Assembly: GCF_000719555.1 (NCBI RefSeq) | Contig: NZ_JOGX01000027.1 | Coordinates: 35,195-99,194, forward strand | Source of the DNA: Streptomyces sp. NRRL F-5727 | GTDB taxonomy: Bacteria; Actinomycetota; Actinomycetes; Streptomycetales; Streptomycetaceae | Direction of reading: 5' to 3' | DNA length: 64,000 nucleotides | Shown: positions 16,577 to 25,245 of the stretch, one piece after another | How the letters are laid out: each line of letters starts with the position of its first letter | Numbering within the stretch: position 1 is the stretch's first letter | Translations under genes and position numbers: made by a program | The notes under the pieces: generated by a model | Seen by the model: the letters and a program-made list of their open reading frames with translations, nothing else | What the model was told of the DNA's origin: nothing | Databases searched by the model: none

Positions 16577-17002
16577 TCAGACCTCGACGATGACCGTGAA
16601 CGGGCCGTGGTTCGTGAGGCTGACGCGCATGTCCGCCCCGAAGCGGCCCGTCTCCACGTGGGCGCCGAGCTTCCGCAGCTGCGCGACGACCTCCTCGACG
16701 AGGGGTTCGGCGACGGGGCCGGGGGCGGCGGCGTTCCAGGTGGGGCGGCGGCCCTTGCGGGCGTCGCCGTAGAGCGTGAACTGGGAGATCACCAGGAGCG
16801 GGGCGTCCACGTCGGAGCAGGACCTCTCGTCCTCCAGCACCCGGACGGACCAGAGTTTTCTCGCCAATTGGGCGGCCTTCTCGGGGGTGTCGTCGTGGGT
16901 GACCCCCACCAGGACGCACAGCCCCTCGCCGGTGATCTCGCCGACCGTCTCCCCTGCGACGACGACCTTCGCGCCGTCCACCCTCTGCACCACAGCTCGC
17001 AT
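16577..17002 (-). CDS. dtd: D-aminoacyl-tRNA deacylase
   Basis: The 141-aa protein starts at ATG 17002 ([11 protein letters not shown]), which matches the usual family start; a longer reading frame upstream is spurious. The two active-site motifs are present: SQFTLYGD (about 75-82) and, near the C-terminus, NHGPFT, the actinobacterial form of NxGPVT. The enzyme removes D-amino acids (and glycine from tRNA-Ala) mischarged on tRNA, acting in the cytoplasm as a homodimer. It is convergent with the YgfZ-like gene and divergent from rsiG. Confidence 0.95.
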   Translation of the reverse strand: MRAVVQRVDGAKVVVAGETVGEITGEGLCVLVGVTHDDTPEKAAQLARKLWSVRVLEDERSCSDVDAPLLVISQFTLYGDARKGRRPTWNAAAPGPVAEPLVEEVVAQLRKLGAHVETGRFGADMRVSLTNHGPFTVIVEV

Positions 17003-17130
17003 GCGCCCCAACCTACCGATCGGGGATTTCTGGGGGCCGAACGGGTGCAGAGCGCCTGCACGCGCGCGTGCGGGAGTGGCACCATGCCAGGAGGCGGTGC
17101 GGCTCCGCACCGGTCGAGGGGACGATTCTC

Positions 17131-17739
17131 ATGAGTGCATCCAGCTCCGGGCCGACGCCGTCCGGCCCCGTACCGCTGATCCGCTCCGCCGGCGCGGTGC
17201 CCGGCGGGCCGGTCGCGCGGCCGCCCGCGCAGCGGACCGCCGAGCCGCAGGCCGGCCGCCCGGGGTACGAACTCGGCGGGCTGCGCCTGTCCGAGCTGCG
17301 GGCGCTGCGCCGGGACGCGCAGAGCGACGAGGCCGATCTCAGCTATGTGCGGCGGATGCTCCAGGGCCGGATCGACATCCTGCGGGCCGAGCTGGCGCGC
17401 CGGACGGATCCGGAGGCGCCGGTCCTCGACCGGCTCTCCGAGATCCTCGCGGACGTGCCGTCCCGGCACCGCAGCTCGGCCCGGCACGTGACGCTGTCCA
17501 CGCCGCGCGGCGAGGAGTACCGGCGGCTCGCGGCCGAGATGCTGTCGGAGGTCGAGCTGTCGGACCTGACGGCGCGGACGGACGAGGAGCTGCACACCGC
17601 GATGGGCCGGCTCGCCGGTTACGAGCAGCAGATCTCGCAGCGCCGGCAGGCGCTCCAGCGGACCGCCGACGACTGCGGTGCGGAGATCGCCCGCCGCTAC
17701 CGCGAGGGCGAGGCCCAGGTCGACGACCTGCTGGCCTGA
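17131..17739 (+). CDS. rsiG: c-di-GMP-dependent anti-sigma factor RsiG (controls WhiG)
   Basis: The 202-aa protein has a disordered N-terminus, then a helical region. The c-di-GMP-binding signature E-x3-S-x2-R-x3-Q-x3-D occurs twice, once in each long helix: EADLSYVRRMLQGRID (about residues 70-85) and EQQISQRRQALQRTAD (about 171-186). This pair defines RsiG, which with two c-di-GMP molecules sequesters sigma factor WhiG and so delays spore formation. ATG 17131 has GAGGGG upstream. It is a lone gene next to dtd, the same neighbourhood as in other Streptomyces. Confidence 0.95.
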   Translation: MSASSSGPTPSGPVPLIRSAGAVPGGPVARPPAQRTAEPQAGRPGYELGGLRLSELRALRRDAQSDEADLSYVRRMLQGRIDILRAELARRTDPEAPVLDRLSEILADVPSRHRSSARHVTLSTPRGEEYRRLAAEMLSEVELSDLTARTDEELHTAMGRLAGYEQQISQRRQALQRTADDCGAEIARRYREGEAQVDDLLA

Positions 17740-17805
17740 CGGGCCGGTCCCGGGCGGCCCGTAATTGCCGCGCGGGCGGCGGTGGGGCGTGCGTAGGGTC
17801 GGGGG

Positions 17806-19050
17806 ATGGCTGTCGAACTGCGTACGGTGACGGAGTCCGAGTTCCCCGACTGGCTGCGGGCGTTGCGGACGGGGTTCCTGCACGAGCCCGTGGTGTCCGA
17901 CGGGCTGGTGGCCGACCGGCTGGCCCATGTCGATCTCGACCGGACCCACGCCGCCCTGGAGGGCGGCCGGGTGGTCGCCACCTTCCGCTCCTTCCGGCAG
18001 GAGCTGAGCACGGTCGGCGGCGGCAGCCTCACGGCGGACGCGGTCACGCAGGTGACGGTGGCGCCGACGCACCGGCGGCGCGGGCTGCTGAGCCGGCTGA
18101 TGGCGACGGACCTCGACGCGGCCCGGGAGCGGGGTGACGCGGTGGCGACCCTGATCGCCGCCGAGTACCCGATCTACGGCCGGTACGGCTTCGGTCCGGC
18201 GAGCTGGACCACCGAGTGGAGCGTGGACCTGCGCCGGGCCGGGCTCGACCCGCGCCGCAGCGGACGCCCGGAGGACGGTGGCCGGATCGATCTCACGGAC
18301 GGGGCGGAGATCCGGCGGATCGGGCCGGAGCTGCACCGGCGGCTGGCGGGCGTCCGGGCCGGCGTCACGGACCGCTCGGCGCGCAACTGGGACGTGGGCA
18401 CCGGCGGGGGACACCAGCTGGAGCCCTGGACGGAGCCGTACTACGCGGTCTACCGCGCGGCCTCGGGCGAGCCCGAGGGGTACGTGTCGTACCGCTGCGA
18501 CGACAAGTGGGGGGACGCCAAGCAGCCGGAGAACACGCTGACCGTGCGGGACCTGGTCGCGGCGACGCCGGCGGCCGAGCACGCGCTGTGGCGGTTCGTC
18601 TGCTCGGTGGACTGGGTGATGACCGTGCGGTCGGGTCACCGTCCGCCGGACGACCCGCTGCCGCTGCTGCTGCCGGATCCGCGGGCCGCCCGGACGGTGT
18701 CCCACGCGGACATGCTGTGGCTGCGGGTCCTCGACGTGGTGCGGGTCCTGGAGGAGCGGACGTATCCGGTGACGGACGGTCTGGTCCTCGACGTGCGGGA
18801 CGGCGACGGCTACGCCGGCGGGCGGTATCTCCTCGACGCCTCCCCGAAGGGCGCGCGCTGCACCCGCACCTCCGCCTCGGCCGATCTCGTCCTCGACGTG
18901 GCCGAGCTGGCCCGGCTGGTCCTCGGTGACGAGTCGGCGGTGCGGCTGGCGCTGCTGGGGCTGGTCGAGGAGGCGGTGCCGGGCGCGGCGGCCCGGGCGG
19001 ACCTGCTGTTCCGCACCCCGCTGCGGCCGTTCTCCCCGGACGTCTTCTAG
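17806..19050 (+). CDS. Eis-like GNAT N-acetyltransferase
   Basis: The 414-aa protein has the Eis layout: a GNAT domain (about 1-150) with the acetyl-CoA loop VAPTHRRRGLLSRLM, a second GNAT-like domain and a C-terminal sterol-carrier-like domain ending in Phe, whose carboxylate acts in catalysis in this family. The catalytic Tyr is probably in AEYPIYGRYGF. Eis proteins acetylate amines, including aminoglycosides, at several positions. The natural substrate here is unknown. The gene converges on the ABC permease with only 2 nt between stops. Confidence 0.9.
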   Translation: MAVELRTVTESEFPDWLRALRTGFLHEPVVSDGLVADRLAHVDLDRTHAALEGGRVVATFRSFRQELSTVGGGSLTADAVTQVTVAPTHRRRGLLSRLMATDLDAARERGDAVATLIAAEYPIYGRYGFGPASWTTEWSVDLRRAGLDPRRSGRPEDGGRIDLTDGAEIRRIGPELHRRLAGVRAGVTDRSARNWDVGTGGGHQLEPWTEPYYAVYRAASGEPEGYVSYRCDDKWGDAKQPENTLTVRDLVAATPAAEHALWRFVCSVDWVMTVRSGHRPPDDPLPLLLPDPRAARTVSHADMLWLRVLDVVRVLEERTYPVTDGLVLDVRDGDGYAGGRYLLDASPKGARCTRTSASADLVLDVAELARLVLGDESAVRLALLGLVEEAVPGAAARADLLFRTPLRPFSPDVF

Positions 19051-19052
19051 CG

Positions 19053-19823
19053 CTAGCGGGTCCGCAGCCGGAACAGGGCGCCGGAGGCGCCGACGGCCAG
19101 GAGCAGGAGGGCGCCGAACCAGGCGAGGGCGGTCCAGGGTGCGTCGCCGACCGGCTGGTCGAGGAGGAGGCCGCGCATGGACTCGATGAGCGGGGTGACG
19201 GGCTGGTGCTCGGCGAAGCCGTGCAGCCAGTCCGGCATGGTGTCGATGGGGACGAAGGCGCTGCTCGGGTAGGGCAGGAACATCACGAAGAAGGTGAAGG
19301 CGTTGGCCGCTTCGGGGGTGCGGGCGAGGAGGCCGGCGGCGGCCGACACCCAGGAGACGACGGTGATGTAGGCGAGGAGCAGGGCGATCGCGGCGAGCCA
19401 GCCGGCGGGGGTGGCGGCGGGGCGGAAGCCGATGAGGGCGGCGACGCCGAGGACGAGCGCGGTGGCCAGGAGGTTGCGGGCGACGGTGGCGACGACGTGT
19501 CCGGTGAGGAAGGGGACGGCGCCGACGTCGAGGGTGCGGAGCCGGTCGACGGTGCCGCGCCGCATGTCGTCGCTGACGGACACGGCGGTGCCGGCGGCGC
19601 CGAAGCCGGCGCACAGGACGAGGACGCCGGGGACGACGTAGCTGACGTACCGGTCGTGGCCGGTGTCGATGGCTCCGCCGAAGAAGTAGACGAAGACCAG
19701 CATCAGGACCACCGGCATCATCAGCGAGGTGATGACGGCGTCGAGGTTGCGCCGGCTGAGCAGGATGCCGCGTCCGGCGAGGGCGGTGGTGGTGGCGAGC
19801 GGTCCGGCGGTCGGGTCAGACAT
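19053..19823 (-). CDS. ABC-2 type efflux permease (DrrB-like)
   Basis: The 256-aa membrane protein has six hydrophobic segments and the ABC-2 signature region with SAFVPIDTMPDWLHGFAEHQPVTP before the last helices, typical of DrrB-type drug and lipid exporters. Its start overlaps the end of the ATPase gene by 8 nt, so the two subunits are translationally coupled. The likely role is export of a hydrophobic compound, as a homodimeric permease with the adjacent ATPase. Confidence 0.92.
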   Translation of the reverse strand: MSDPTAGPLATTTALAGRGILLSRRNLDAVITSLMMPVVLMLVFVYFFGGAIDTGHDRYVSYVVPGVLVLCAGFGAAGTAVSVSDDMRRGTVDRLRTLDVGAVPFLTGHVVATVARNLLATALVLGVAALIGFRPAATPAGWLAAIALLLAYITVVSWVSAAAGLLARTPEAANAFTFFVMFLPYPSSAFVPIDTMPDWLHGFAEHQPVTPLIESMRGLLLDQPVGDAPWTALAWFGALLLLAVGASGALFRLRTR

Positions 19824-20757
19824 GGCTCGGCTCCTTCGTGCTGCCGGTGAGGTGGAGGAAGACGTCGTCGAGGGTCGCGCTGTGCAGGGTGAAGCGCTCG
19901 ATGTCGGTGCGGTGCGGGTCGAGTGCGTCGAGCAGGGCGCGGACGTGGGCGGCGCTGCCGTCGGTGGGGACGCCGACGGTGAGGCTCTCGGGGGTGTGGA
20001 CGGTGGCGTGCGGGGTGAGCCGGAGGTAGGCGTCGCGGTCGCGGGCGACGAGGTCGAGGCGGTGGCCCGCGTAACGGTTCTTCAGTTCGGCCGCGGTGCC
20101 TTCGGCGAGGGTGCGGCCGGCGCCGAGGACGGCGATGCGGTGGGCGAGCCGGTCGGCCTCCTCCAGGTACTGGGTGGTGAGGAAGACGGTGGTGCCGTGG
20201 GCGGACAGCTCGCGGACGACGTCCCAGAGCTCGTTGCGGCTGCGGGGGTCGAGGCCGGTGGTGGGTTCGTCGAGGAAGACGACCCGGGTGGTGCCGGGGT
20301 CGCGGACGAGCCCGGCGGCGAGGTCGAGGCGGCGGCGCATGCCTCCGGAGTACGTCTTCGTCTGCCGGTCGCGGGCGTCGGTGAGCCGGAAGCGGTCGAG
20401 GAGTTCGTCGGCGCGGCGGGCGGCGGCCCGGCGGGAGAGGCCGGAGAGCCGGGCGGTGAGGCGGAGGTTCTCGGCGCCGGTGAGGGTCTCGTCGACGGCG
20501 GCGTACTGGCCGGTGAGGCTGATCGCGCGGCGGACGGCGCGGCGCTCGGTGACGACGTCGTGGCCCGCCACGCGCGCGTGCCCGCCGTCGGGGGTGGTGA
20601 GGGTGGCGAGGATGCGGACGGTGGTGGTCTTGCCGGCGCCGTTGGGCCCGAGGAGGGCGAAGACGGTGCCTGCCTCGACGCGGAGGTCGAGGGCGTCGAG
20701 GACGCGGACGGTGCCGTAGGTCTTGGTCAGGCCGGTGGTCTCGATGGCGGGAGGCAT
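19816..20757 (-). CDS. ABC transporter ATP-binding protein (DrrA-like)
   Basis: The 313-aa ATPase shows Walker A (GPNGAGKTT, about 38-46), the signature YSGGMRRRLD and Walker B VVFLDEPTTGLD, followed by a DrrA-type C-terminal extension. It pairs with the ABC-2 permease downstream. The start ATG 20757 faces a TetR-family gene across a 118-bp region with GCGTA/TACGC repeats, so TetR is the likely repressor of this pump. Confidence 0.95.
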   Translation of the reverse strand: MPPAIETTGLTKTYGTVRVLDALDLRVEAGTVFALLGPNGAGKTTTVRILATLTTPDGGHARVAGHDVVTERRAVRRAISLTGQYAAVDETLTGAENLRLTARLSGLSRRAAARRADELLDRFRLTDARDRQTKTYSGGMRRRLDLAAGLVRDPGTTRVVFLDEPTTGLDPRSRNELWDVVRELSAHGTTVFLTTQYLEEADRLAHRIAVLGAGRTLAEGTAAELKNRYAGHRLDLVARDRDAYLRLTPHATVHTPESLTVGVPTDGSAAHVRALLDALDPHRTDIERFTLHSATLDDVFLHLTGSTKEPSHV

Positions 20758-20792
20758 GGGTGTCCCCTTCTTCTGCCGCGCTCGCGGCGTAC

Positions 20793-20830
20793 TGCGTATG
20801 CCCTACGCGTTACTGTGTAAGGGTTACGCA
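20793..20830. promoter_or_regulatory. Candidate TetR operator between divergent efflux and regulator genes
   Basis: This AT-richer stretch has TGCGTA at 20793-20798, TACGC at 20804-20808 and TACGCA at 20825-20830, giving overlapping inverted repeats, plus CGTTACT/CATTACT direct repeats at 20808 and 20829. It lies between the ABC ATPase start and the TetR start. Confidence 0.5.
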
Positions 20831-20875
20831 TTACTAGGATGGGCGTCAAGCGAGCGAGCTCAGGAGGCGGCGCGG

Positions 20876-21655
20876 ATGGCGGGCGAGAACGACCGGACGG
20901 TGCCCGGGGAGGACGGCGGGACGTTTCTGCCGCCGTCCGTCGAGGCCGCCTGGGGACTGCGCGAGCGCCCCACCAAGGGGCCGAAGCCGGGGCTGAGCCA
21001 GGACCGGGTCGTCGCCGCGGCGGTGCGGCTCGCCTCGGCGGAGGGGCTCGCCGCCGTCTCGATGGGGCGGGTCGCCAAGGAGCTCGGCGTCTCGACGATG
21101 TCCCTGTACCGGTACGTCTCCGCCAAGCAGGAGCTGTACGTCCTGATGCAGGAGGCCGCGACGGGCGCGCCGCCCGAGCTGTTCGGCCCGGAGGTGCCCT
21201 GGCGGGAGCGGCTGGAGCGCTGGGCCTGGGCGATGCGCGAGGTCTATCTGCGTCATCTGTGGCTGCTGCGGGTGCCGGTCTCCGGCCCGCCCGCGACGCC
21301 GCACGCGGTCGCCTGGTGGGAGAAGGCGCTGCTCGCGCTGGACGGCACCGGCCTCGACGAGGGCGCCAGGATCTCGGTGACGCTGCTGGTGGCCGGCTTC
21401 GTGAAGAGCGACGCGCTGATGATGGCGGAGCTGGCCGAGGCGGTGGAGGCGTCCGGTGCCGCGCCGCAGGAGGCGATGGGCCAGTACAGCCGGACCCTGC
21501 GCCGGCTGGTCGACCCGGCGGTGTTCCCGCGGGTGGCGCAGGTGATCGAGTCGGGGGTGCTGGACCAGGCGGACGGCCCCGACGACGAGTTCCGCTTCGG
21601 TCTCGCCCGGATCCTGGACGGCGTCGCGGCCCTGGTGGAGGGCCACGACGCCTGA
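20876..21655 (+). CDS. TetR-family regulator with TetR_C_1-like ligand domain
   Basis: The 259-aa protein starts at ATG 20876 with AGGAGG at 20861-20866. The helix-turn-helix (about 40-85) reads VSMGRVAKELGVSTMSLYRYVSAKQEL, characteristic of the tetracycline-repressor subgroup. It is followed by an all-helical ligand domain. It is divergent from the DrrAB-like pump and the probable regulator of it. The gene converges with the MFS pump, stops 19 nt apart. Confidence 0.9.
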   Translation: MAGENDRTVPGEDGGTFLPPSVEAAWGLRERPTKGPKPGLSQDRVVAAAVRLASAEGLAAVSMGRVAKELGVSTMSLYRYVSAKQELYVLMQEAATGAPPELFGPEVPWRERLERWAWAMREVYLRHLWLLRVPVSGPPATPHAVAWWEKALLALDGTGLDEGARISVTLLVAGFVKSDALMMAELAEAVEASGAAPQEAMGQYSRTLRRLVDPAVFPRVAQVIESGVLDQADGPDDEFRFGLARILDGVAALVEGHDA

Positions 21656-21674
21656 GGGGTGCGGGCGGGTACGG

Positions 21675-23099
21675 TCAGGCGGCGATGACCACCTCGGGCT
21701 TCGGGGCCGCCGCCCGGGTGCGGAGCAGGGTCGCCGCGACCGCGAGGGCGGCGATCAGCAGCCCCGTACCGACACCGAAGGCGAGCCGGTAGCCGCCGGT
21801 CAGGGCCTCGGCGGCGGTCCGGCCGGCCGCGTCGAGGGCCTCGGTGCGGGCGGCGGCCAGAGTGGTGAGGGCGGCGACGCCGAGCGCCATGCCGATCTGC
21901 TGGGTGGTGTTGAAGAGCCCGGAGGCCAGGCCGGCGTCGGCCTCGTCGGCGCCCGACATGCCGAGCGCGGTGAGGGCCGGCAGCGCCAGGCCGAAGCCGG
22001 CGGCGAGCAGCATCACCGGGAGCAGGTCGGTGGCGTACGAGGCGTGCACGGGGAGCCGGGTCAGCAGGCCCAGCACGCCGATCAGCAGGGTGATGCCGGT
22101 GAGCAGGACCGCGCGCTCGCCGAAGCGGGTGATGAGCCGGGCCGCGGCGCCGAGCGAGACGGCGCCGATGACCAGGGCAGCGGGCAGCATGGCGAGGCCG
22201 GTGGCGGTGGCGCCGTACCCCTGGACCTTCTGGAGGTAGAGGGCGACCAGGACCTGGAAGGAGAACAGGGCGGCGACCATCAGCAGCTGGACCAGGTTGG
22301 CGCCGGCGACCGAGCGGTTGCGGAGGATTCGCAGCGGCATCAGCGGGGTCACGGCCCGGCGCTGGCGGAGCAGGAAGCCGGTGAGCAGGGCGAGGGCGAG
22401 CGCGCCGAGGCCGAGGGTGTGGGCGGAGCCGGCGCCGTACTCCTCGATCCGCACCACCGCGTAGATGCCGGTCATCAGGCCCGCGGTGACCAGGAGCGCG
22501 CCGAGGGCGTCGGCTCCGGCGCGGAGGCCGAGGCCCCGGTCGGCGGGGAGGGCGCGGGCGGCCAGGGCGATCGCGGCGGCGCCGATGGGCAGGTTGACGA
22601 AGAAGATCCAGTTCCAGGAGAGGGCGTCGGTGAGGAGCCCGCCGAGGACCTGGCCGAGGGAGGCGCCGGCGGCGCCGGTGAAGCTGAACACGGCGATGGC
22701 GCGGGCGCGTTCGCGGGGTTCGGTGAAGAGCGTGACGAGGATGCCGAGGCTGACGGCGGAGGACATCGCGCTGCCGGCGCCCTGGAGGAAGCGGGCGGCG
22801 ATCAGGACGCCGGGGGAGGCCGCGACGGCGGCCAGCACGGAGGCTCCGGTGAAGACGGTGGTGCCGGCGAGGAACATCCGCCTGCGTCCGACCAGGTCGC
22901 CGAGGCGCCCGGCGAGCAGGAGGAGGGAGCCGAAGGCGATCAGATAGGCGTTGACGACCCAGCTCAGCCCCGCCGGGGTGAAGCCGAGGTCGGCCTGGAT
23001 CGCGGGCATGGCGACGGTGACGATGCTGCCGTCGAGGACGGTCATGAGCATGGCGCTGGCGAGCACGGTGAGCGCGAGGGAGCGGGCTGGGGCACGCAT
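21675..23099 (-). CDS. MFS drug efflux transporter (DHA2, 14-helix type)
   Basis: The 474-aa membrane protein starts MRAPARSLALTVLASAMLMTVLDGSIVTVAMP; the LDGSIVTVAMP segment is the motif D1 typical of 14-helix drug:proton antiporters. The A motif GRLGDLVGRRRMF and the C motif region GAAGASLGQVLGGLL are present. The likely role is proton-driven export of toxic compounds. A MarR regulator gene lies 180 nt upstream on the same strand, probably controlling it. Confidence 0.92.
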   Translation of the reverse strand: MRAPARSLALTVLASAMLMTVLDGSIVTVAMPAIQADLGFTPAGLSWVVNAYLIAFGSLLLLAGRLGDLVGRRRMFLAGTTVFTGASVLAAVAASPGVLIAARFLQGAGSAMSSAVSLGILVTLFTEPRERARAIAVFSFTGAAGASLGQVLGGLLTDALSWNWIFFVNLPIGAAAIALAARALPADRGLGLRAGADALGALLVTAGLMTGIYAVVRIEEYGAGSAHTLGLGALALALLTGFLLRQRRAVTPLMPLRILRNRSVAGANLVQLLMVAALFSFQVLVALYLQKVQGYGATATGLAMLPAALVIGAVSLGAAARLITRFGERAVLLTGITLLIGVLGLLTRLPVHASYATDLLPVMLLAAGFGLALPALTALGMSGADEADAGLASGLFNTTQQIGMALGVAALTTLAAARTEALDAAGRTAAEALTGGYRLAFGVGTGLLIAALAVAATLLRTRAAAPKPEVVIAA

Positions 23100-23142
23100 G
23101 AGGATCTCTCCTGTCCGTGGAGGCGACAGGAGAGACGCTAGC

Positions 23143-23173
23143 AGATGGTTTTGTTGCAGACTATTTTTTACGG
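23143..23173. promoter_or_regulatory. AT-rich promoter/operator candidate upstream of MFS pump
   Basis: AGATGGTTTTGTTGCAGAC followed by a TATTTTTTA run is a rare AT-rich island 44-74 bp upstream of the pump start. MarR operators are AT-rich imperfect palindromes, so this is the natural candidate, but the symmetry is weak. Confidence 0.35.
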
Positions 23174-23203
23174 AACTTGATGTGGGGCCCCGTGAGGGGA
23201 TTT

Positions 23204-23273
23204 CGGCGACGGCGCTCCGGTGACGGGGCTCCGGTGACGGGACTCAGGCGACGGGACTCCGGCGGCCGGACTC
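23204..23273. repeat. 14-nt tandem repeat, five units
   Basis: Five degenerate units of CGGTGACGGGGCTC type run from 23204 to 23273, ending 7 nt before the marR stop codon in the 180-bp gap between marR and the MFS gene. It is GC-rich and non-coding. Confidence 0.75.
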
Positions 23274-23279
23274 CCGAGG

Positions 23280-23774
23280 TCAGCCCTTCTGGCGCGCCCT
23301 GCGGGGGGCGGCGGTCGTCCCCGCTCCCTCGACGGGTGCCTTCAGGTGCCCGTCGGCCAGCCGCCCCAGCGCGCGGACCAGCACCTCCCGCTCCTCCTCC
23401 GGGAGCGAGCCGAGGGCGTCCGCGTGGACGCCGTCCACGATCCGCCGGCTCTCCTCGGCGACCCGGGCGCCCGCCTCGGTGACGGCGATGATCCGCGCCC
23501 GCCGGTCCGTGCTGGACGGCTGCCGCTCGGCGAGTCCGGCCTTCTCCAGGGCGTCCACGGTGACGACCATCGTCGTCTTGTCCATGTCGCCGATCTCGGC
23601 CAGCTGCGCCTGGGTCCGCTCCTCCTCCAGGGCGTGGACGAGGACGCAGTGCATGCGGGCGGTGAGCCCGATCTCCCCGAGTGCCGCCGCCATGCGGGTG
23701 CGCAGGACGTGACTGGTGTGGTCGAGGAGGTAGGAGAGGTCGGGCTCGCTGCGGCGGGGGCTCATGGCGGTCAT
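23280..23774 (-). CDS. MarR-family regulator
   Basis: The 164-aa protein (ATG 23774; a second ATG at 23765 is possible) has the MarR winged helix, with AQLAEIGDMDKTTMVVTVDALEKAGLAERQ as recognition helix and wing (residues about 57-90) and DRRARIIAVTEAG as the wing strand. N- and C-terminal dimerisation helices surround it. It lies upstream of the MFS pump on the same strand and is the probable drug-responsive repressor. The C-terminal 20 residues are basic and Ala-rich. Confidence 0.9.
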   Translation of the reverse strand: MTAMSPRRSEPDLSYLLDHTSHVLRTRMAAALGEIGLTARMHCVLVHALEEERTQAQLAEIGDMDKTTMVVTVDALEKAGLAERQPSSTDRRARIIAVTEAGARVAEESRRIVDGVHADALGSLPEEEREVLVRALGRLADGHLKAPVEGAGTTAAPRRARQKG

Positions 23775-23835
23775 GCCTGCCAGGATAGCGAGGATCGATC
23801 CGTCGCGGATTATCGCGAACCAGACGATCCGGGGA

Positions 23836-23876
23836 CGCCGGACCCCCTCCGCGCCCGGCGCGAAGGGGGTCCGGCG
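23836..23876. terminator. Hairpin terminator between VOC gene and marR
   Basis: A 13-bp perfect stem (CGCCGGACCCCCT at 23836-23848 with 23864-23876) with further inner pairing lies just downstream of the VOC-protein stop on the minus strand. It separates the AraC/VOC unit from the marR/MFS unit. Confidence 0.75.
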
Positions 23877-23888
23877 ATCACTGGAGGG

Positions 23889-24302
23889 TCAGGAGAGCGG
23901 CTGCTGGAACACGATCTGGTTGCCCGCCGGGTCGAGGAAGGCGCACTCGCGGACGCCGTACGGCTGGTCCACCGGCTCGCGGAGCACCTCGGCGCCCGAG
24001 GCGTTGATCCGCTCGAAGGCCGCGTCGACGTCGTCCGTGGTGAAGATCGCCGCGCGCAGCAGCCCCTTGCGCATGAGGTCGACGACCGCCTGGCGGTCGG
24101 TCTCGGAGGCGCTCGGGTCGGCGAGCGGCGACTCGAGCACCACCGCCACGTCCGGCTGCGCGGGCGAGCCCACGGTCACCCAGCGCATGCCCTGGTAGCC
24201 CACGTCCTTGCGGACCTCCAGGCCGAGCGCGTCGCGGTAGAAGCCGAGCGCCTTCTCGTGGTCGTCGACGGTGATGAAGGTCTGGGAGAGGTTGATGTCC
24301 AT
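23889..24302 (-). CDS. VOC-family (glyoxalase/bleomycin-resistance fold) protein
   Basis: The 137-aa protein starts at ATG 24302 (MDINLSQTFITVDD). It has the paired beta-alpha-beta-beta-beta modules: HEKALGFYRDALGLEVRKD in the first and DVDAAFERINASGAEVLREP with FLDPAGNQIVFQQ in the second. The metal-site His/Glu set is incomplete (first-module His is replaced), so it may be a binding protein. Its start is 10 nt from the end of the AraC gene, so they form one unit. Confidence 0.85.
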   Translation of the reverse strand: MDINLSQTFITVDDHEKALGFYRDALGLEVRKDVGYQGMRWVTVGSPAQPDVAVVLESPLADPSASETDRQAVVDLMRKGLLRAAIFTTDDVDAAFERINASGAEVLREPVDQPYGVRECAFLDPAGNQIVFQQPLS

Positions 24303-24312
24303 GGGCTCCACG

Positions 24313-24744
24313 CTAGGGAGCGTCGCCGGCCCGCGCTTCTCCGTTCCTGACCGGTCGCGAGACCACCTTGGCGACACAGGCGGGCAGCGCCGCGTCGGCG
24401 CCGTGCTCGCGGGCCCGGTAGGCGCTCGGCGTCTCGCCCACCAACTGGGTGAAGCGCGAGCTGAACGACCCCAGCGACGTACACCCCACCTCCATGCAGA
24501 CGTCGGTCACCGACAGGTCGCCGCGCCGCAGCAGCGCTTTGGCGCGCTCGATCCGCCGGGTCATGAGATAGCTGTACGGGGTCTCCCCGAAGGCGCTCCG
24601 GAAGCTCCGCGCGAAGTGCCCGGTCGACATCAGCGCCGTCTGCGCCAGCGCCGTCACGTCGAGCGGCTGCGCGTAGTCCCGGTCCATCTGGTCCCGCGCC
24701 TTGCGCAGGCGCCGGAGGTCGTCGAGCGGTATGCGGCTGGTCAC
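24313..24744 (-). CDS. AraC-family regulator
   Basis: The 143-aa protein starts at GTG 24744, preceded by GGTGAGGG; a longer frame to 24843 is unlikely because it would cross the operator palindrome. It is essentially only the two helix-turn-helix AraC DNA-binding domain (about 10-110), with ALMSTGHFARSFRSAFGETPYSYL and VCMEVGCTSLGSFSSRFTQLVGETPSAYR. There is no separate sensor domain. It is upstream of and co-transcribed with the VOC gene, a common pairing in actinomycetes. Confidence 0.9.
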   Translation of the reverse strand: MTSRIPLDDLRRLRKARDQMDRDYAQPLDVTALAQTALMSTGHFARSFRSAFGETPYSYLMTRRIERAKALLRRGDLSVTDVCMEVGCTSLGSFSSRFTQLVGETPSAYRAREHGADAALPACVAKVVSRPVRNGEARAGDAP

Positions 24745-24786
24745 GCCCTCACCGTACCGGTGACGCCCCGGGACACGCGAGCACTG

Positions 24787-24806
24787 TTGCAAGCATCTGC
24801 TTGCAA
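24787..24806. promoter_or_regulatory. 20-bp palindrome between AraC and XRE genes
   Basis: TTGCAAGCATCTGCTTGCAA has two perfect 9-bp arms around a 2-bp spacer, with AATAGTTAGCA immediately after. It lies 31 bp before the XRE ATG and 43 bp before the AraC start on the other strand. It is an operator for one or both regulators. Confidence 0.7.
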
Positions 24807-24836
24807 TAGTTAGCAGGCGATGGCAGGGTACGGAGC

Positions 24837-25232
24837 ATGGCATCGCTCAACGTCGGCAATCTCGGCAGTCTCGGGGAGTACCTGCGCGAGCAGCGGCGCA
24901 CCGCGCAGCTCTCGCTGCGGCAGCTCGCCGACGCCGCCGGGGTCTCGAACCCGTACCTCAGCCAGATCGAGCGCGGCCTGCGCAAACCCAGCGCCGAGGT
25001 GCTCCAGCAGGTCGCCAAGGCGCTGCGGATCTCGGCCGAGACGCTCTACGTCCGGGCCGGGATCCTCGACGAGAAGGACCGGGAGGAGCTGGAGACGCGC
25101 GCCGTCATCCTGGCCGATCCCTCGATCAGCGAGCGGCAGAAGCAGGTGCTGCTCCAGATCTACGACTCCTTCCGCAAGGAGAACGCCGCGGAGGCCGCTG
25201 CCGCAGCGGAGCCGGAAGCTTCCAGCCAGTAG
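24837..25232 (+). CDS. XRE-family helix-turn-helix regulator
   Basis: The 131-aa protein has an N-terminal XRE helix-turn-helix (about residues 11-70: LGEYLREQRRTAQLSLRQLADAAGVSNPYLSQIERGLRKPS) and a helical, Ala/Glu-rich C-terminus. It is single-domain, cytoplasmic and DNA-binding. The following HBHA-like gene starts 13 nt after its stop, a conserved pairing suggesting that it controls that gene. A 20-bp palindrome precedes it. Confidence 0.9.
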   Translation: MASLNVGNLGSLGEYLREQRRTAQLSLRQLADAAGVSNPYLSQIERGLRKPSAEVLQQVAKALRISAETLYVRAGILDEKDREELETRAVILADPSISERQKQVLLQIYDSFRKENAAEAAAAAEPEASSQ

Positions 25233-25245
25233 GAGGACCACCAGC

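Noticed and set aside
16789..19614. 941-codon open frame on the minus strand opposite rsiG and the Eis-like gene
   Set aside because: Arg/Pro-rich shadow frame; the plus-strand genes have unmistakable RsiG and Eis signatures.
19816..21655. Possible antibiotic biosynthetic cluster around the two pumps and their regulators
   Set aside because: No biosynthetic enzymes accompany the ABC and MFS pumps; these are ordinary efflux-regulator pairs.
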